A stretch of DNA of 8,564 nt from Actinomycetes bacterium (GTDB lineage Bacteria > Actinomycetota > Actinomycetes > Actinomycetales > Microbacteriaceae): positions 1 through 8,564 of the forward strand of contig JAEZSU010000030.1 in NCBI GenBank assembly GCA_023421635.1, in the 5' to 3' direction. A program made the position numbers and the translations under genes. The notes under the pieces are model-generated. The model was not told where the DNA came from, did no database searches, and saw only the letters and a list, made by a program, of their open reading frames with translations. Positions 6,979 through 8,564 of this stretch are shown here, one piece after another; position 1 is the first letter of the stretch, and every line of letters starts with the position of its first letter.

Positions 6979-7611
6979 CTATTCGGCCGTGTCTGCGGGA
7001 GCCCCGTCGTTCGACGACTCGCCGTCCGCACCGGTCCGCGCCTGGCGGGCGGCTTCCTTGTTGGCCGCGCGCTGAGCGTTCTGCTCGGTCTTGACCTCGG
7101 ACTTGTTCTTGTGCGGTGCGATCACCATGACCATGTTGCGGCCGTCGATCGTGGGGTTCGATTCGACGGTGCCGAACTCCTCGACATCCTCCGCGAACTT
7201 GCGGAGCAGCCGGACGCCCTGCTCGGGACGCTGCTGCTCGCGGCCGCGGAAGAGGATCATGGCCTTGACCTTGTCCCCCGCCTGGAGGAAGCCCTCTGCA
7301 CGCTTGAGCTTGGTCGTGTAGTCGTGGGCCTCGATCTTCAGCCGGAAGCGGACCTCCTTGAGGACCGTGTTCGCCTGGTTGCGGCGCGCTTCCTTGGCCT
7401 TCTGAGCGGCCTCGTACTTGAACTTCCCGTAGTCCATGATCTTGACCACGGGAGGCTTGGAGTTGGGCGCGACCTCGACGAGGTCGAGATCTGCTTCCTG
7501 CGCCAGGCGCATCGCAACCTCGATGCGGACGACGCCGACCTGTTCTCCGTTGGGACCGACGAGTCGGACCTCGGGCACACGGATGCGCTCATTGGTGCGG
7601 GGATCGCTGAT
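6979..7611 (-). CDS. infC: Translation initiation factor IF-3, ATC start
   Basis: IF3 binds the 30S subunit, keeps it from premature 50S joining and checks start-codon/initiator tRNA pairing. It is 210 aa. The N domain (about 1-75) contains [20 protein letters not shown] and the linker region [23 protein letters not shown]. The C domain (about 85-168) contains [25 protein letters not shown] and the closing [14 protein letters not shown] tail of some 40 residues after APHK is low-complexity, rich in Ala, Gln and Glu/Asp. The start is taken as ATC at 7611-7609. The sequence from there aligns with actinobacterial IF3 N-termini, and AGAGGAG lies 6 nt upstream. The alternative GTG at 7662-7660 (17 codons upstream) has no ribosome site; a GTG at residue 12 would delete conserved residues. 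A non-AUG, non-GUG start is known for infC in many bacteria and lets IF3 repress itself. Confidence 0.95.
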   Translation of the reverse strand: MSDPRTNERIRVPEVRLVGPNGEQVGVVRIEVAMRLAQEADLDLVEVAPNSKPPVVKIMDYGKFKYEAAQKAKEARRNQANTVLKEVRFRLKIEAHDYTTKLKRAEGFLQAGDKVKAMILFRGREQQRPEQGVRLLRKFAEDVEEFGTVESNPTIDGRNMVMVIAPHKNKSEVKTEQNAQRAANKEAARQARTGADGESSNDGAPADTAE

Positions 7612-7624
7612 GCGGAACTCCTCT
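7609..7624 (-). promoter_or_regulatory. infC ribosome binding site with ATC start codon
   Basis: AGAGGAG (7624-7618), then TTCCGC, then ATC (7611-7609) on the minus strand. It is the best Shine-Dalgarno of the infC region at ideal 6-nt spacing, and no ATG, GTG or TTG stands at that spacing. This decides the start and points to IF3 autocontrol through start-codon discrimination. Confidence 0.8.
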
Positions 7625-7820
7625 GACGTGCGGGTGGTGCCACCGCGACGCGGGTGCGTCACGGGCGGAAGAGGCGCATTCCACCCGCCGAGCGTCGAGA
7701 CGCCGGCTTGCACCCTGGCTGCCTCCCACGTGGAGAGACGGAGTGCGTTGACCCGGTAGCCTGGAGCGGCAAGCGCGGGTGGGATAAATCCTCTTTCGAA
7801 CGGAGCAGACGCTCCGGTGC
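7612..7820 (-). promoter_or_regulatory. Structured 5' leader of the infC-rpmI-rplT mRNA
   Basis: If transcription starts about 7 nt after the TAAACT box, the leader is roughly 200 nt, much longer than anything else here. It contains a stem CGGAGC/GCTCCG (7801-7806 with 7811-7816). A bulged 8-bp stem lies at 7687-7707 (GCCG/CGGC and GCGT/ACGC around a 4-nt loop). A perfect GACGC/GCGTC stem follows at 7647-7660, and directly next to it a GGTG/CACC stem with two further pairs at 7630-7646, ending 5 nt before the Shine-Dalgarno. GGCGG just after the 7687-7707 stem can also pair with CCGCC near 7670, giving alternative folds. Operons of this type are autoregulated by L20 through their leaders in other bacteria. 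I could not match this leader to a known L20-leader fold. Confidence 0.55.
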
Positions 7821-7826
7821 CCGCCA

Positions 7827-7832
7827 AGTTTA
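7827..7832 (-). promoter_or_regulatory. Probable infC operon -10 box
   Basis: TAAACT on the minus strand (7832-7827) is a good TAnnnT -10 in an otherwise GC-rich gap. A -35 is weak (GTGTCC or CGTGTC at 16-17 nt). The box lies immediately beside the ribosome site of the divergent DUF1844 gene. Confidence 0.5.
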
Positions 7833-7834
7833 GC

Positions 7835-7840
7835 AGAAGG
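7835..7840 (+). promoter_or_regulatory. Ribosome binding site of the DUF1844 gene
   Basis: AGAAGG lies 6 nt before the GTG at 7847 and decides this start over the in-frame GTG at 7817, which has no ribosome site. It overlaps the promoter region of infC on the opposite strand. Confidence 0.65.
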
Positions 7841-7846
7841 TACACC

Positions 7847-8242
7847 GTGGACACGACTTCCTCCCCCGACCAGTCCGACGCAGCCCGCGAAGCGCAGTGG
7901 GAGGAGCGGGAGCAGGCCGCCGCTGCCGCCACCCGCGACATCGCCGACGTTCCCGCCGTCGAGGTCATCACGACCACCGCCGTGCATCTGATGAGCGCCG
8001 CCGCCGTGAAGGTCGGCCTCGCCGACGACCCCGAGTCGCAGACCGATCTGGACGAGGCGCGCAAGCTCATCAACTCCCTCGCCGGCCTGATCACCGCGGC
8101 CGCCCCCGAGATCAGCGACATGCACGCCCGGTCGCTGCGCGACGGCCTGCGCTCGTTGCAGCTCGCGTTCCGCGAGGCATCAGTCATCCCCGACCCCATC
8201 GGTCAGGGTCCGGGCGAGAAGTGGACCGGCCCGGTCAACTGA
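7847..8242 (+). CDS. DUF1844 family protein of unknown function
   Basis: Small cytoplasmic protein, 131 aa, no signal peptide or membrane segment. The N-terminus (1-35) is polar and probably disordered, with a charged [22 protein letters not shown] stretch. The conserved core follows: [21 protein letters not shown] (38-58), [24 protein letters not shown] (67-90) and [17 protein letters not shown] (96-112), all helical and typical of DUF1844. The end is a Pro/Gly-rich tail ([17 protein letters not shown]). The start is GTG at 7847 with AGAAGG 6 nt upstream. It is divergent from infC, an association I recall as common in actinobacteria. That suggests a link to translation or ribosome assembly, but no function is known to me. 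Convergent with the gene at 8361-8564. Confidence 0.88.
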   Translation: MDTTSSPDQSDAAREAQWEEREQAAAAATRDIADVPAVEVITTTAVHLMSAAAVKVGLADDPESQTDLDEARKLINSLAGLITAAAPEISDMHARSLRDGLRSLQLAFREASVIPDPIGQGPGEKWTGPVN

Positions 8243-8280
8243 CCGCCGCTCCCCCGCTTCTCCCCCGCCGGGGAACCAGT

Positions 8281-8323
8281 TCGGCGCCGAGAACCACTGC
8301 ATCACGCGGTGTCTCGGCGCCGA
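8281..8323. terminator. 12-bp inverted repeat between convergent genes, likely bidirectional terminator / repeat element
   Basis: TCGGCGCCGAGA (8281-8292) and TCTCGGCGCCGA (8312-8323) are exact reverse complements separated by 19 nt. Each arm contains the self-palindrome TCGGCGCCGA, so the same 10-mer appears twice. A nearby GTTCTCGG (8329-8336) is the complement of CCGAGAAC (8287-8294), giving a second possible pairing. A smaller stem TCCCC/GGGGA (8261-8274) lies just upstream. The 118-nt gap separates the ends of two convergent genes, so a bidirectional terminator is the simplest reading. Confidence 0.55.
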
Positions 8324-8360
8324 CGTGCGTTCTCGGGGTGTCGGGGACGGATGCGGCGAC

Positions 8361-8564
8361 TCAGCGCGCGCGGCGGAGCTTCACCGTGAGCGAGTCGACG
8401 AGGGTGGCGACGCGATCGTCGGCGGCCCACCTGCGGGCCAGGCGTGCGAGCACGGCATCCAGCTCCGACTGATCGAGCCCGGCGGACAGCTCCAGTTCGA
8501 CGACGAGCTCGGGACCGAGCCCCCGCGCCTGCGGGTCGCCCGGCGCGACGGCGAGATCCAGCAC
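8361..8564 (-). CDS. C-terminal end of an unidentified protein (possibly SseB family), 5' end off the right edge
   Basis: The frame is open from the right edge to a TGA at 8363-8361 and encodes the last 67 residues or so of a protein whose start is outside. It has a hydrophobic strand-like segment (ELVVELELS), then a long charged amphipathic helix (DQSELDAVLARLARRWAADDRV) and a basic end (VDSLTVKLRRAR). Codon use is GC-rich like its neighbours. The strand-then-helix pattern and the position beside DUF1844 recall the C-terminal domain of SseB-family proteins, often found near infC or hisA in actinobacteria. The match is weak and is inference only. The first codon seen, GTG, may be internal rather than a start. 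Confidence 0.6.
   Translation of the reverse strand: MLDLAVAPGDPQARGLGPELVVELELSAGLDQSELDAVLARLARRWAADDRVATLVDSLTVKLRRAR

Noticed and set aside
5368..7626. Long plus-strand open frame (about 750 codons) antisense to the methyltransferase, rplT, rpmI and infC
   Set aside because: It is a GC-rich shadow of four well-supported minus-strand genes. Its translation is rich in Arg, Gly, Asp and Leu with no family similarity, and it crosses the rplT terminator.
7748..7762. TTGACC and TAGCCT on the plus strand as a DUF1844 promoter
   Set aside because: The two hexamers are only 3 nt apart, so they cannot serve as -35 and -10 of one promoter. TAGCCT alone remains possible but unsupported.
7783..7790. 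GATAAATC on the plus strand as a -10 box for DUF1844
   Set aside because: It does not fit TAnnnT, and no -35 of quality lies at 16-18 nt.
7612..8199. Minus-strand frame of infC extends open far upstream, as if IF3 had a 195-residue N-terminal extension
   Set aside because: The extension runs through the promoter, leader and the antisense of DUF1844; similarity to IF3 begins only at the ATC with its Shine-Dalgarno.
1..8564. Search by eye for CRISPR arrays, tRNA genes, insertion sequences, phage genes or defence modules
   Set aside because: No regularly spaced repeats, tRNA-like cloverleaf, transposase or phage-like protein was seen; all intact genes belong to known core families apart from DUF1844.

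Overview
The window is about 8.6 kb of very GC-rich DNA. It looks like a chromosomal core region of a high-GC actinobacterium, most likely Microbacteriaceae (Microbacterium or a relative). The reasons are the gene order DUF1844 / infC-rpmI-rplT / SpoU methyltransferase / pheS-pheT, the close match of the protein sequences to actinobacterial families, frequent GTG starts, and several starts that sit directly behind a TAnnnT box with no Shine-Dalgarno. The genus is inferred from remembered family sequences, not from a search.

Layout, left to right. All genes are on the minus strand except the DUF1844 gene. The 5' part of pheT (1-821) runs off the left edge and overlaps pheS (821-1867) by one base. 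Next comes a glutamate-type ABC importer, transcribed gluA-gluB-gluC-gluD (5338 down to 1941), with its own probable leaderless promoter and a terminator-like hairpin behind gluD. Upstream of it is a single SpoU/TrmH-family RNA 2'-O-ribose methyltransferase gene (5425-6237), then rplT (L20), rpmI (L35) and infC (IF3), followed on the minus-strand 5' side by a structured leader of about 200 nt. Divergent from infC is a plus-strand DUF1844 gene (7847-8242). A convergent minus-strand partial gene (8361-8564), possibly SseB-like, reaches the right edge. A perfect 12-bp inverted repeat separates these last two.

How it works together. Most genes serve translation: IF3, two large-subunit proteins, a probable rRNA methyltransferase and phenylalanyl-tRNA synthetase. 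The glu importer sits as a self-contained unit between the methyltransferase and pheS. Control appears to be post-transcriptional in two places. infC starts at a non-canonical ATC codon behind a strong Shine-Dalgarno and a hairpin-rich leader. In the glu operon, a perfect 12-bp stem follows gluB, probably to raise binding protein over permease.

I saw no CRISPR array, insertion sequence, prophage, tRNA, toxin-antitoxin or defence system, and nothing that amounts to a new multi-gene system. The items worth a second look are the leaders, hairpins, start codons and the intergenic palindromic repeat.
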